Numbered from the stretch's first letter, positions 9,671-21,813 are shown. The stretch: DNA of 64,000 nt from Blumeriella jaapii (GCA_009599575.1 VWND01000067.1:558001-622000), one strand, 5' to 3'. Program-made: numbers and translations. Notes: a model not told the origin generated them from the sequence alone.

Positions 9671-11110
9671 TTGCTATTATATTTTAACTTCTTTTTTTTT
9701 AATCAGCGAAAAAGCAGCCTTTTTCAGAAGCTTTTTCTTTTGAAAAACAATTTTTCTTCCGAGAAAAAAAAAACAAAAAAAAAAAGCAAAGCGCCAACCA
9801 TTTCGCTTGCCACTTTTTTTTTGCAGCCTAGCGTTGAAAGCGTTCAGTTGAAACTTTTGCAAAATCAATTAAAAAAAGCGCAAAAGCGTAAATAATAATT
9901 TTTAAAAATTATACGACTGCGACAAACTTTTTAATTAAAACGTTTAATAAAATCTATCGAACGTGCTTCTGCCAATCGCGAATCTGCTATTTTTTTTTTT
10001 TCTCGCAACGTTTTATTTCAACCGACAAACGCTGCAGATTAATTTCTACGCTTTTCGCGAATTTTTTTTAAATTTTCTTTTAACGGCTAAAACCTTAGCG
10101 CGCTTTTTAAACGCTATGATTCCTATTTATCTGCTGACTTTCGACTAGCTCGTATAAAGCGCGTTCCGAACCTTAAGTTTAAGCTAAATAATAATAAAAA
10201 TTACAAAACACGCTATTAAAAAATTAAAATTTTCGACAACTTCGAATTTTATTACGATTATTTCGTTAGCGATCGATTTCGTAAAAATTATATATTCGAT
10301 CAGACCGAAAGCGTAGCAAAAAAGTTTTTTACTTCGCGTATTTTAAACCGTTTCGATTTTATATTTTTCGAAAAATTAATCAAAAAGATCGCCGATTTTC
10401 TGGCCGATTTTTCCGACGTTTAAAAGGCCGAAAACGAATTTAAAATGCTTGTAATAAATACGCACGACGACTTTTAGCGATTTTACCTGCGATTTTTTAT
10501 TTTCGCAGCGAATATTTAAATACGAATTAATAAATAGCTTCGAAACGCTTTTCGCGATAAAATACCAAAGCGTTTACGAGAAAAGCTGCATTTAAAATAA
10601 GCGCGTATAATAATTTTTAAGAATTGGCTTACCGCCGTCCGTTAAAAAAAACAAAATCAATTGGCTAAACGAATTTTATACGCGAATCGCTTTTTAATTA
10701 AATTTATTATTTATTAAAATAATAGATTTTTAACCAAAGCGTATTACGAGTCAAATCGTACGTACGAAAGTCGTTTAAGTATTTCATAAGCTTTTTTTCA
10801 GCCCTCTGCTGTTTTTTTTTTTTTTTTTTTTCCGCTAAAACGTCTTTTTTGGCGTCTTTTTTTTTCGATCGGACCAACGACAACGCTCGTTTTTTATTTT
10901 ATATTAAAAAATTTAAAAAAGCCAATCTGCACGACTTTTTACGGGCCGACCTTCGGTTTCATTTAAAAACCTTTTTAAATTGATAAATATAAACGAAATC
11001 GAACCGGCCGAAAATTCGCTTTTCGATAATAATAATAAAAACGAAAACTTTTTTTTAAACGATTTTTAAAACGCATACGAAAAAGTCGAAAGCTTTTCCG
11101 CTAATCGGAA
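9671..11110 (+). pseudogene. D2 gag
   Basis: The region is co-linear with the less damaged D4 copy at 55758-57190. Combining frames, the translation shows a basic coiled start with KAQKRK, then a Gag-like core in which FFIFAANA, LREKLHLK-like and NEFYTRIAFQLNLLFIKI segments match the Gypsy Gag region that ends in a long helix. Open pieces at 9671-9895 and 9963-10148 are only fragments. No CCHC zinc knuckle is visible before the protease. Long T runs at ~10810-10830 and in the following spacer probably come from C-to-T change in a pyrimidine tract. Product would be capsid protein. Confidence 0.62.
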
Positions 11111-11149
11111 AAACGCCCAAGCTTAAGCAAAACTTTTTTTTTAGGCGTA

Positions 11150-11335
11150 TTGCGCGATATGCGTTATTTTAACGTTCGGAAGCTTTTTAATAGCGATTTA
11201 TTAACAATCCTCGTTATATTTACTAAAAATGGCCTTTCGTACAAAGTAAAAACGCTCGCCGATTTTAAAACGAACGATTATACGTTAATCGATTCGGCGT
11301 TGATTAAATCTTTTTTTTTTTTTTTAAACTTTTGA
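11150..11335 (+). pseudogene. D2 aspartic protease
   Basis: The open frame of 61 codons aligns with the D4 copy at 57270-57452. It contains KTLADFKTNDYTLIDSALIK, where the family active site would read L-A-D-S-G-A-N-x-Y. The catalytic Asp is present but Ser and Gly of the triad are Phe and Lys, so the enzyme is dead. The stretch 11340-12060 before RT holds a T run (11819-11844) and no recognisable domain. Confidence 0.72.
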
Positions 11336-12059
11336 TTTAATCCCTCCCGGCTTTTTTTCTTATAAAAAAGTATAATAAAGCTCGTAGCTATTTAATTATA
11401 TATTTTACGCTTTTTAATTTTATTATTAACAATCGAATACAATCGTTTACTTTTTTTTTAATTATTAATTTCGAAAATTATAGTATGATTTTAAAAAAAG
11501 CTTAATTGGCCGAACACTAAATTTTACTAGATTATAATAAACGCAAGCTTTATTAGCCGAAGTTTTACCCCTTTACAGCTTTTTACGCTCGTTGTATTAA
11601 AATTTTTTATTTGCATTTCCGAAAAATTTAATTTCGCTATTAAAACGACGCTGTAAAACGTAACAAAAACTTTGACCAATTGTAACAGATTTACGACGCT
11701 GTGCGAAACGCGAAAAAGTCGAATTTTACTCGCGGTGTTAATTTCGATAACGACGCCAGTGGGATAATATAAGAAATTATACCATCATTTTCCTAAGCTA
11801 CCGATTTTTTTATTATTATTATTTTTTTTTTTTTTTTTTTTTTTCGTTAGAACAGTTTTTTCGTTCTACGAAAAACAATTATATTAAAAACCGAAGAAAA
11901 GCTTTCGCCGCGATAGTTTTTTAGCTTAATATAATCGATAGTTTAGACAAGCTATTTTCTGAATTTTTAAACGACCAGCTCGAAAACGAATCTTTTAACC
12001 TATTGCTTATTTAATTTCTATTTGCTAAATTATTGTATACGCTTTTAAGCTGATTTTCA

Positions 12060-13594
12060 GAAAAAAAGCAATTGAAATGTTTTTAACTTTTTTGTACAAA
12101 ATCGACAAAATACTAAACAATTTTATATACAACACTTTTTTTAAAACCTAATTTCATAATCTTTTCGAACGTTTCAAAACTAATAAAATATCGATCTCGA
12201 CCTTTTTAACCAGCCTAACAAAGCTAATTTCGAATAAACCTTCGAATCTTTTTCTTCGGAATACAAAGATTTCGAACACGTGTTTTTTAAAACCGTTAGT
12301 AACGAACTAGCCTTTTATCGGCTTTACGATTATAAAATCGAGTTTATTATAAATAAAAAAAATTAAAATATATTTTTTTATATAAAATATCGATTCCAAA
12401 GCTCGAAATTATCAAAACTTATTTGTAAAATAACTTTAATAAAGGCTTTATCGAACTTTTCATCGCTTTTTTCGCTGCTTTAATGCTTTTCGCCAAAAAA
12501 CCCGACGGTTTATTACGTTTTTGTATCGACTATCGAGCTTTTAATAACGTTACTCGTAAAAATCGCTATTTTTTTCCTTTTATCGATAAGATTTTTATTC
12601 GTTTTTCGAAAGCACGAATTTTTACGAAGCTCGATATTCGCTAAGTTTTTTATAAAATTCGAATAGATTCCGCCAATAAAAAACTAACGACGTTTCGTAC
12701 GCGTTACGGCGTTTATAAATGCAAAATGCTATTTTTTGATTTTATTAATAAATCCGCAACTTATCAACGTTATATAAACGACGTTTTTTTCGATTATTTA
12801 AACGATTTTTGCATTGCATATTTAAATAATATTTTTATTTATTCGTCCGACCTTTTGAAATACGTTATATATATTCGCAAAATATTTCAAAAGCTTGCTA
12901 ACGCTGAATTACAAACCGATATTCGAAAATCTGAATTTAACGTTATTCGGATCCGTTATTTAGGCTTTATTATTTTTATTAAAAGCCTAAAAGTAGATTT
13001 AAAAAAAGTCTTCGTAATCGCTTACTAAAAACCTTTTATTATTGTAAAAAGTGTACAAAGCTTTTTTGATTTTTATAACTTTTACCGACGTTTTATTCGA
13101 AATTACGGTATAATTGCAAAACTTTTGATTTATTTAATTAAAACTAACGTTTTTTACAATTTTTTATTTCTGAATGTCAGAAAAGTTTCGACCTTTTTAT
13201 ACTAACCTTTATTATTGCATTAATTTTATAATATTACAGGCAAAATCTTTTTTGTATATTAAAAACTGACGCTTTCGACGGCGTAGTAACTTTTATGCTT
13301 TCGCAATTTTATAGCGACGATTGGCTTTTAATCGCTTATTTCAGCAAAATCATAATTTTCGCAAAGCTAAATTACGTCGTATACGACAAGAAAATATTCG
13401 CAATCGTAAGATTTCTAAGCAACTTTCGTATTAAACTAGCTGGCTTAGTTTATTAAATCAAAATTATTATTAATTACAAAGCTTTAAAATATTTTATAAT
13501 TTTCAAATTTTTAAACGCTCGATAAACACGCTGGGCCGAGCTTTTCCCCGATTATAATTTTTTTATTACGTACAAACCAAATAAACACAACTTT
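12060..13594 (+). pseudogene. D2 reverse transcriptase and RNase H (5' part)
   Basis: RT begins in a region equivalent to the open frame 58183-58539 of D4. Blocks visible in order: FAKKPDGLLRFCIDYR (near 12490), FTKLDIR, and the open piece 12726-13028 with DFCIAYLNNIFIYSSD. The catalytic YLDD is YLNN (12819-12830). RNase H follows, with TDAFDGVV near 13265, FSKIIIFAKLNYVVYDKK and ending at YKPNKHN (about 13590). There copia element F interrupts the codon series; the next residues are found after 21808. Stops are mostly at Gln and Trp positions. Confidence 0.85.
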
Positions 13595-13896
13595 TGTCGT
13601 GCATAGCTGAATAGTCGGTAGGAACCCTCACCGGAGGCTGGAACGGATGAATTGTATGCAGTAAGATGTTACTTGTATTGTTTTAAGTCTGACTGGCGAG
13701 CTTTCCGTAAAAAACGGAAGGTTCGGGCTCGCTTAGTTAGTCGCTCGGAAAAACTAATTTCCGAAAAGGCTCGTTATTACGTAACTACGAGCCTTTCCGA
13801 GCTTTAAAAATATCTAACTACTGAAAGCGTATAAAAAAAATAAATTTGAAACAAAAGAAATAAAAAATAATAAAAAAATATAAATATAACGCAATA
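13595..13896 (-). repeat. Copia F 3' LTR
   Basis: Starts TGTCGTGCATAG and ends ACGCAATA on the plus strand; the partner copy ends GCGCAACA. It contains the 32-bp near-palindrome at 13765-13796, here with the central CACGTG changed to TACGTA. It is 3' with respect to the minus-strand pol. Confidence 0.92.
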
Positions 13897-14093
13897 CATT
13901 TTTTAGCTGATTGCTAATCCGATGATCAGCTATTTTTAAAGCGCGAGAAAATCTTTTTGTCGTCCGAATACGGCCGTAACGCGATATTGCAATATTTATA
14001 TAATTTATTTATATTTTTTGTCGTTGCGAAGCGTGAATAAAGCTAATTCAGCTTAAATTAAAAGTCTCGTCGCTTATAAAAACTTTAACTTTT

Positions 14094-14279
14094 TTATTTC
14101 TTTATCAGTTTTTTAATAGATTTAGATTTTATTATTTTAATTAAAAACATCGATATAGCTTTTTTTATATTTAAAAAAGGTCGTCCGCGTGGTTTTACGC
14201 GACCAGTTGGCCCAGCTTTTCGGACTTCCAGTTTTCGGCGCTTGCGTAATCGAAGTTTTGCGAAGTTTATTTTGCGCAA
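14094..14279 (-). pseudogene. Basic short ORF with AT-hook-like KPRGRP, uncertain strand
   Basis: The minus-strand frame of 61 codons contains GRVKPRGRP. Because this motif is encoded by a GC-rich near-symmetric stretch, the plus strand also reads KKGRPRG followed by FTRPVGPAF, so the motif could belong to the plus-strand ORF that starts just downstream (14380). AT-hooks bind the minor groove of AT DNA. The plus reading is in a different frame from 14380, which a slip in the T run at ~14307-14315 could explain. I cannot decide the strand. Confidence 0.3.
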
Positions 14280-14379
14280 TTAGTCGGCTTTTTCGGCCAA
14301 TTCGTTTTTTTTTAACTTTTTCGAAAAAAGCGATTTTTTCGATGTTTCGTTTTTAAACGGTTTTTTCGAAGATTTATAT

Positions 14380-15430
14380 TTGCTTGGTTTCGAAAATGCC
14401 GATATAGCGCCTAAAAGTAAAAAAAACGCTGCTGGCGGTAAAAAAGCTATTAGCGGTGGTTTCGGTCCTGATGGTATTTTCGAAAAGGAAAAGCAGAATA
14501 TTAGCGCCTCTGAAAAAAAAGCGCTCGAGAATTATCAGGGCGAAGAAATTGAAAATAAAAATAACGACGATAATCGTTCTTTAAAACGCGTTCGTACTAA
14601 AGCCAAAAAGCCTGTTATTTCTGAGCTTTCTAATTTTATTTTTTATATAATTTGTGTTATTCGCGAAACAACTGAAAACTTAAATTACGATTGTTTGTCG
14701 AACTTGGCTGAAATTCGTTATTATCGGTGTTATATAATCAGCACGTCGTGCATTCCGGCCGACGCGAACGTTTTAGCTGCGTGGTCTTTCGTTTTTAAAA
14801 CTCGGATTAATAAAATTATTAAAACGGTTAGTTTTATCGAAAAACTCTGTCGTTTTTACTAATCGATTCTTAGGATATAACGGTTATTTTTTACTTTACG
14901 GTTAAAGCGGCTTTAAAAATGTAAAAAAATAAGTTTTTAAATCGATCGTAATTCAAAAGCAAAACTAATAATTATAAAACGTATTATTAACGCGAAGCTC
15001 GCCGCGGTTCGTAAGGTTTTTTAGTCTTCTGCTTTTCGAATAGAAACTTTTACGCCTGCTCTACGTGCTAGCGGAATAGGGCCTGGCCACGACCCATCAG
15101 AAAATGCTTTCGTTTTTAAAAATTCAAAAAAGAATTTCGCGGCGATTTTTCTGCCAAACGTTTTTAGTTTTTAGCTTGATAAAGCTTCGCAAAAAAAAAG
15201 AAATGCTTCGGCTGCATAACCGGCGGCAGCTATTTTTAAAAGATTTATCGAAAAGTTTATTTTAGGCCTGATTGTCGCGAAGCGTCGGACGCGGGTTATT
15301 GTTTTAACGGATTATATTTTTGACTTTTTGCAAAGCTAAGCGGTTTAGTTTTGGGTTTTTAAATTTGCGAAAAATTCGGATTTTTTTGCTTAGAAAATGG
15401 TTTTTGCTATATTTTAAGTTTTAATAAAAG
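14380..15430 (+). pseudogene. Antisense ORF of unknown function at the 3' end of Copia F
   Basis: A 160-codon open frame (14380-14862) continues in the same frame to about 15430, interrupted only by TAA and TAG codons of the kind RIP makes from Gln or Trp, giving roughly 350 codons. The first part is charged (FGPDGIFEKEKQNISAS, then RSLKRVRTKAKK); the later part includes RIETFTPALRASGIGPGHD and VAKRRTRVIVLTDYIFDFL. Several CAG and TGG codons survive in the first part, so it is less mutated than the pol beside it. It runs opposite to gag-pol, between RNase H and the 3' LTR. I recognise no family. It could be an element-encoded accessory protein or a captured host fragment. Confidence 0.45.
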
Positions 15431-15479
15431 TTTGTTTAAATAAATGTACGTTTGCAAAATGCAAGTTTTTCAGCTCGAT

Positions 15480-16930
15480 TAATCGAGCTTTTCGATAAAG
15501 CTTCGAAAATTCCGTAAATTAAAAAATTTAACGAAATTTTCGTGCTTTTATCGAGTCAAATTTTTAATAAAATCGTTTGCGTATATTTTATTTATTAAAA
15601 AGTATATGATTTTGAATTTTTTATTTTAATATTTTTAGCGAATTCATATATTATTTATATCGACGTAGCGAAGCTTCGTAGAAATTTTTTTTTTATTTTT
15701 TACGATTAATCTGATCGTTTGTTAATTATCGCAATATACGTTTTATTTAAAAACAACGTCGAATCGAAGCTTTTTGAAAAAACGTTAAAATGCTATTATT
15801 TTTTTTACGGTCGCTATATAAGCAAATAGTTCCGCTTTAATAAAAGAAATAATAATTATGTTTTATCGTATAGCTTTTTATAAAATAATATTTCCGAAAA
15901 AAAAAAAATATACTTTTAAAAAAATTTCCGAGTTTTTAGATCGTCGGCGAAAAAAGCGTCGGTGGAAATTATTAATTGATTTTCCCGCTTTTTCCGATTA
16001 TAAACGATTTTTAGGAATTTCGTTTCATAAAAATATCGAAACGTTTAATTGGCTGCTTCGAGATATTGAAAACTTGGGTTGGTAAAAAAGTAAAAAAGCT
16101 GAAAGGCTGCGAAAGCCACGTCGGGTCGAAATATAATAGCCGTGTACAAAATTAAACCGACCTTTTTTTAATACTTTTTGATTTGCGAAAGCGTAATTAC
16201 GCCTGGGTTTTTAACAAATTCGCAAATTAAAAAAGGCGTGCTTAAAAAGCGCCTTTTGCATATATTAAATTTCGTAGCGATTTTCTCGATATACGAATCG
16301 TAAAGCAAGAAAATTTTCTTTTTTTGTTTGTTTCGTAAAATACGAATTCCGAGAAAATAATTTAAATCTTTTATACTTATAAGCTCGTAAGTTTTTTTCA
16401 GACCGAAAATAATTTCGTCGGCTTTTAACGAATAAAAAGCGTGGTATAAAACTTGAATATCGTCGACGTAAAACGCCACGTATACGCTCCGTATTTCGTT
16501 AGCGAATATATAAAGCTTTTCGTTTATTAATTCGAGCTTTAGCTTTTTTAAAATATTGGCAAATTCGCCGTATTATAAAGCTGGAAAGTTTCTTAACTTA
16601 TACAAAACTCGGTTTAATTATATTATCATATCTGGTTGTTTAAATTTATTAGGCAAATGGTACGTAATTAGCTTATTTTTAAAGTTTCGTTTTGCATTAA
16701 CGAAAGCATTAATTATATCGAATTATTTAATTTCCAGGTCGAAATAAGCCGCCAGCGTTATAACCGTTCGGAAAAAACGGGCTGCGAATATAGCTGCGTA
16801 TATAAAAAAGATTAAAACTTCGTTTTAAAAGTTTTTTTTCACGATTAGTTTCGATTTGCACCGTTGCAATTCGCCTAAGCTGTTCGTTTTGTATATAAAA
16901 ACCTATTTGAATGGAATAAGTTTTATAGTT
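15480..16930 (-). pseudogene. Copia F reverse transcriptase and RNase H
   Basis: Minus-strand translation from ~16920 gives the Copia RT series: FIYKTNSLGELQRCKSKL, FRTVITLAAYFDLEIK, FDIINAFVNAK, LNRVLYKLR, then the open frame 16168-16479 with AFYVDDIQVLY, KKTYELISIKDLNYFLGIRI and STPFLICEFVK. The catalytic YVDD is intact (16459-16470). RNase H follows (RPDVAFAAFQL near 16110) and the C-terminal tail KHENFVKFFNL ends pol near 15480. Damage is stops and frame slips outside the open piece. Confidence 0.88.
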
Positions 16931-17799
16931 TTATTTTTTTTAATAATTTTCCAGCATTTTCTGGTTTTTAAATTTTTGATTTCGGTTTTTGCTCTTTTTC
17001 TGAATTGCTTTTTTATCTGATGGTTTTTCAATTCGTTTCAGTTTTTTAAAGCCTTCGGAAGATTGTCTCGATATTATTTTTGGTCGGAAAATTAAATATT
17101 TTTTACCGATTTTTTTTTTATTAAAACCGCTATTACTGCGTAAACAGCCTGAAGATTTTTTTTATTTATTTAAATCGGCTCGTTTGTTTAAAACGTATAA
17201 ACGAACTCGTCGATTTATTATTTGATAGATGGAGCTATTAATTAAAAGATTTCGCATATCGTAGCGTATATTTCCGGTTTATCCGGCCAGTATAAAATGA
17301 AATTTGTACGATTTCGTTTGGCAGTTTCTGAAATCAGCTGTTTTCTATCGCTTATCGGAAACTTCGATTTGTTTTTTTTACTTTTTCTGAATAGTGTTTC
17401 CTTTTTAATAATCAGCTTTAAAAAAGCTTTTAAAAGCAAGCGTTTAGATAGCTGTTTTATTTTAAATCGATCTGGCGCCTGATTTGCCGGGCGATAGCTT
17501 TTAATTATAATTTAAAAAATTAAATTGCGCGCTTTCTTATATAAGGCCATTTTTATACTCGCGCCGAAAAATCTTTTAAAGTTTTGCTCTGTTTTATTCT
17601 GTTTTACAATAATAAGCTTTGCTAATTTGTTATTTTTTTTTAAATTTTTATAATTTTTTAACGCTTTTATCGCGTCGGTCAGAATATTTCGGATATGCTT
17701 TGTATATTTCCGACTGATAATTAATTTTAAAAATTAAAACTGGTCGGTAATAGTTTTGTCGAAAAAGCTTTTATAAAAAATTATTACTTCCGAGTTTTA

Positions 17800-19750
17800 A
17801 ACGTTTGAATCGATCGTAGAAAAAAGCTCGATTGCCTCGACTTTTATTAGATCTTTTATTTCCGAAGATTTGGCTTTTTTTAAAATGTTTAAATCTATTA
17901 GTATTAAAATGTTTTTTTTTTTTATCGTAAACTTTGGAGGTCTATCAGAAGGGCCTGAAATAAGTTTTGGTTCTGATAGCGGCTCCGGTGGAAAAAAACT
18001 TTTATTTTTTTTTGTAAAGTCTGGAGGTTGTTCGTTTTATGATAATGGCTTTTTTTTTGTATTACCTTTTTTTTAGCATATCGAATTTTGCTAATCTGCG
18101 CCGCTATTAAAACCGCCCGCTAATATTTAATATTTAACGTTCTGAGTTTTTTCGTTTTCCGCGTTTTCGATAAATTTTACGATTTTTTGAAGCTTTAGTC
18201 TAGTTATAGGACTTGGATTTTCACGCTTCGAAAAGTAAAACTTGGACTCGTCAAATACTACGTTTCGGCTCGTAATTACACGCATTAGCTAAAGTATCCA
18301 GATTTTGTAAATATTAAAAGCGTTATATTTAATCAAATATCCGATATGTTTTTTCGAAAGAATTTTAAATTTTCTTTTATGTTTTATAGCCTTCCGATTT
18401 TTTATTATTAAATACGCACGAGCTTCGTACGTATAAACTTTGCTTCAGTTTGGTCTGAAATCGGCCGTACGCGCTTTTATAATAACAGGGTCGTAATATC
18501 GAAAATATTGCTTAAATCAATTGTACAAAATTTTATTTGAAAACTTAAATTGTTTTTTCGTAAGCGGCGATATATTATATAAATGCGCTGCTGCTTTTAT
18601 CGTTTCGAATTAAAAAAAGGTTGGAAGTTCCGTTTTAATTTTTATTTTTATCGAACGCTTAATTACTTTTTTTTCTGCTCGTTCGATCGAGCCGTTAAGC
18701 TAATACACGTAAAATAAAATTAATTCCAGATCGATATCCTCGCGCTTCGCTTATTTTTGATATTTCGAAATAGTGTTTTTTTATTTTGAAATTACCGACG
18801 ATTCGTTATTTTATCGAATTTTGCAAATGAAAAGATTGTATTAGCGTTTTATTTATGCGTCGAACGTTTAGAAACGGTTCAAAACGACTTTTATATTTTT
18901 CGTTCTGATGGCGGAAGCTTAAATTTTCTTATTATATTCGTTTTTTATCAGAAATATTTACGTCGAACCGTTGTAAGCTTTTTTACGACTTTTAAAATAA
19001 TTGTAAAAATTTTAGCCGATGCGAAAAAAAGGCTTGGAAAATTTGTTTTCTGATATTGCTTTTAAAATCATTTGTTTTAAATACGTAACAGCATATTTTT
19101 CGTATTTTATTTTGATTAAGCTTTTGATTTTTATTCTACGGGTGTTTTCGACCAGCTTTTCGAGCGCGTTTTTATTTAAATGGCCCGAACGAAAATGTTA
19201 CAAACGCGCATCGTTATTCCGATCGTACGTAAACACGCTGCTTTTTTTAAATTTATAACGCGTACGACGTTTCGGAATTGTATAAATTATTAGGCCGGGC
19301 GAATCACGTTTTAAAAAATTCAAATTGTTACGTAAAAAGTGCGAATAAAAAGAGCAATTAACTTTGATATATTTAAATATATAAAAATCGGCGATCGTTT
19401 AACATTAACGTTTTAAAATAAAGCTTTCAGAGTTTTCAGAACGAAAAGTATTATTTGACTTTTGGAATTAATAACTTTTTTTAGCTAAAAAACTAGCGGA
19501 AATAATATTAGTAGTAAAATCTGGAACAAACGCCACGTTGTTAAAAATCATATTCTAAAGCTTTTTATTTTTTTTGCGAAAGGCTTTTTTTATTAAACGA
19601 TTTTTTTTTCCGACAATTGAAAAACTTTGTATGCTTGTATAAACGCTGTTAATAGGGTTATTAACTTTTTTGTAAAACCTTTCGATGAAAAGGTTTTTGT
19701 CGTTTATTAAATAGGTTCCAGAGCAATTGTTAAAAAGGGTGTTTTTATTT
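17800..19750 (-). pseudogene. Copia F protease and integrase
   Basis: On the minus strand, protease C-terminal sequence NVAFVPDFTTNIIS lies near 19470-19510. The integrase zinc region FRSGHLNKNALEKLVE is at about 19140-19205. The core continues with YFLIKNEYNKKI and IKRWYNLFICKI near 18800-18860 and a YQKQARRG-like end. A proline-rich linker toward RT (EPLSEPKLISGPSDRPP) lies on the strand opposite the open frame at 17870-18076. Frame is broken repeatedly; the stretch 16931-17800 holds the rest of the integrase-RT linker with no named domain. Order gag-protease-integrase-RT fixes the Copia identity. Confidence 0.75.
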
Positions 19751-19761
19751 AAAAAATAATA

Positions 19762-21250
19762 TTAATCAGGCTTTAAAGCTAAAACGTTAATTCCGAAATG
19801 CTTTTTGATCGCATTAAAGCAAAGAAAACAGAAAGTTGCGATAGAAAACTTTTTCTGGTCGTTTTTAAAAATTGATTTTAAAATTTGTTTTGGCTTGATT
19901 GTTGGGATTTTAAGGATTTTGTTAATTGCGACCATTTGGATACTTTTTTTATTTAAAGCTTTTAAGGTTTTTTTATAATTGAAAAACAGCTTTTTTCGCA
20001 TTTCAGCGATTTTTTGCCTGTTTGAGAAATTGGAAAAAGTTTTTTTTTTACGACGATTATTTATTGCGTACAAAAGCTTTTTATAATCGGTTGGAAAATA
20101 AAAATAGCGCTTTTTGAAAATGTCGCATAGGCAGTTATACTTTTTTTTTTTTTTTTTTTTTTTTTGCTTTTTTCTTTTTTTTTTCCACGACTTTTCGAAG
20201 TATCGTTGTTTTTAAAATCGAAAAGGAAAATAGCAAAAACTCCGATTTTTCGGCCTGAATTATCGAATCTTCGATTGTTTTTAAAAAAAAAAACTATAAA
20301 GTTTAATTCGATTAAAATCTTTTTTATAAAAAAGCCGGCAAATTCGTTTTTCAGATACTTAGCTTTTTTGCCGTTCGTTTATTATAAATTAATATATGCG
20401 GCGATTGCGTCGAGAAAATCGATAGCAGCGTAGCGGCCGTTTATATCAGAAATCTTATATTCGACAGCTGCTTTGTAAGCGGTCTGCCATTTTTTTATTT
20501 ATTCGGTAATATTTACTTTTTCGCTGTACGCCTTGCGGAAAATGTTTTTGTAATTAGATCTAACGGAGCTAATCACGGAAAAGTGTGCAAAAGGAATATT
20601 TTTTTTTAAAATACGAACGAATGTTTAGAATAATTTTTGCTTTTTTTCGTGGTATAGATTTTTGACCTTACGCATATTTCTATTTATCAAAGAATTTTTT
20701 TGCAGGTCAGTATAAAAAATAACGTACGCTTTTTTATTATTAATAGCGTTAATTTCCGATTAAGCAATTGCAAAATTTATTAAATTAGTTTCTATAATTG
20801 AAAAAACCCAATCGAGCAACTTTTGGTAAGCAATAACGTATTTCTGCCATTTTTTAAGTTTTTTTAAATAGTTTTTCGAAAAATAATCGATTTTATTTTT
20901 TAAATCGTCGAAAATTAAATTGGCTAGTCGAGGTCTGTCGGAAGGATTATTAATCGTAACGGCGGCCTTTTCTGCCTCGGTTATGCCGTTGTATTCGGCG
21001 CATTTTCGATCGTAGTTTGTTTAGCGCTTTTTGTTTTTTTGATCGATAAACTGATAAAAAAACTGTTTTTATAATCGTTTATTAATAAAAAAGCGAAATA
21101 AAAGGTCAGGGTCGGTATAATCGAAAGGAAAAATCCTTGATCGGTGAAATTTGTACGCTTTTAATCAGAAGATCTACGATTTTAGATCGTGAAAAAAAAC
21201 CTTTTTTTTTATAGGGGCCGATATATTATTTTCGTTATAAAAGATCGATT
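19762..21250 (-). pseudogene. Copia F gag
   Basis: The region 20380-20940 translates to a Copia Gag (UBN2-like) core: RPRLANLIFDDLKNKIDYF, KKWQKYVIAYQKLLDWV, then YEKVNI..IKKWQTAYKAA and RYAAIDFLDAIAAYI. The C-terminal open frame 19762-20073 ends with CFLCFNAIKKHFG, possibly a decayed zinc knuckle, and ALKPD. A T run of more than 20 bases at 20140-20165 separates the two parts. The C-X2-C pair is present but the His spacing is not canonical. Confidence 0.72.
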
Positions 21251-21506
21251 AACTGAATTGAAAAAAGTAGGAAAATGAAAATGAAATTTGTAAATTAAAA
21301 AAATCGAAAAATTAGTGTTTTCCGCATTTTTAATAGCCTTTTATCGATTCGTGGCCTTTTGCTAAATAAGGAAAACTTTGCAAAGTATAACCTTTTACGA
21401 ATATCTTTTGATAATTCGAATAAATTGACCGGTAAAAGCTTTCAACGAATCTCCTAGCGTATATATTGCAAAAAAAAGCTTATTAATTAGCTCCGAAGCT
21501 TATAAC

Positions 21507-21808
21507 TGTCGTGCATAGTTGAATAATCGGTAGAAATCTTTACCGGAGGCTGGAACGGATAAATTATATGCAATAAAATGTTATTTGTATTATTCTAAGT
21601 TTGACTGGCGAGCTTTCCGCAAAAAACGAAAGGTTCGGGCTCGCTTAGTTAATCGCTCGGAAAAACTAGTTTTCAAAAAGGCTCGTTATCACGTGACTAC
21701 GAGCCTTTCCGAGCTCCAGAAACATTTAACTACTGAAAGCGTACAGGAAGAATAAATCTGGAACAAAAGAAATGAAAGATAATAAAGGAATGTAAATATA
21801 GCGCAACA
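21507..21808 (-). repeat. Copia F 5' LTR
   Basis: Partner of 13595-13896 and the less mutated copy. Inside, 21677-21708 forms a near-perfect palindrome centred on CACGTG. The sequence just inside the element (minus strand: TTATAAGCTTCGGAGC) resembles the start of a Copia primer-binding leader. Confidence 0.92.
21677..21708. promoter_or_regulatory. 32-bp near-palindrome with central CACGTG in LTR F
   Basis: Arms AAAGGCTCGT and ACGAGCCTTT flank a TCACGTGA core; only four central-flank positions break the symmetry. The same arms occur in the other LTR at 13765-13796. CACGTG is the E-box core bound by bHLH proteins such as Cbf1; binding here is inference. It could also form an RNA hairpin. Confidence 0.5.
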
Positions 21809-21813
21809 ACTTT

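Larger units (their letters stand above)
13595..21808 (-). mobile_element. Ty1/Copia retrotransposon F, complete but degenerate
   Basis: Two 302-bp LTRs (13595-13896, 21507-21808) are flanked by ACTTT at 13590-13594 and 21809-21813. On the minus strand the order is gag, protease, integrase, RT, RNase H, which is diagnostic for Copia. The host is D2, split between RNase H and integrase. Pol ends near 15480; the remaining 1.6 kb before the 3' LTR carries an ORF on the opposite strand (14380-15430). The element is RIP-mutated, but its RT active site is intact. Confidence 0.93.
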
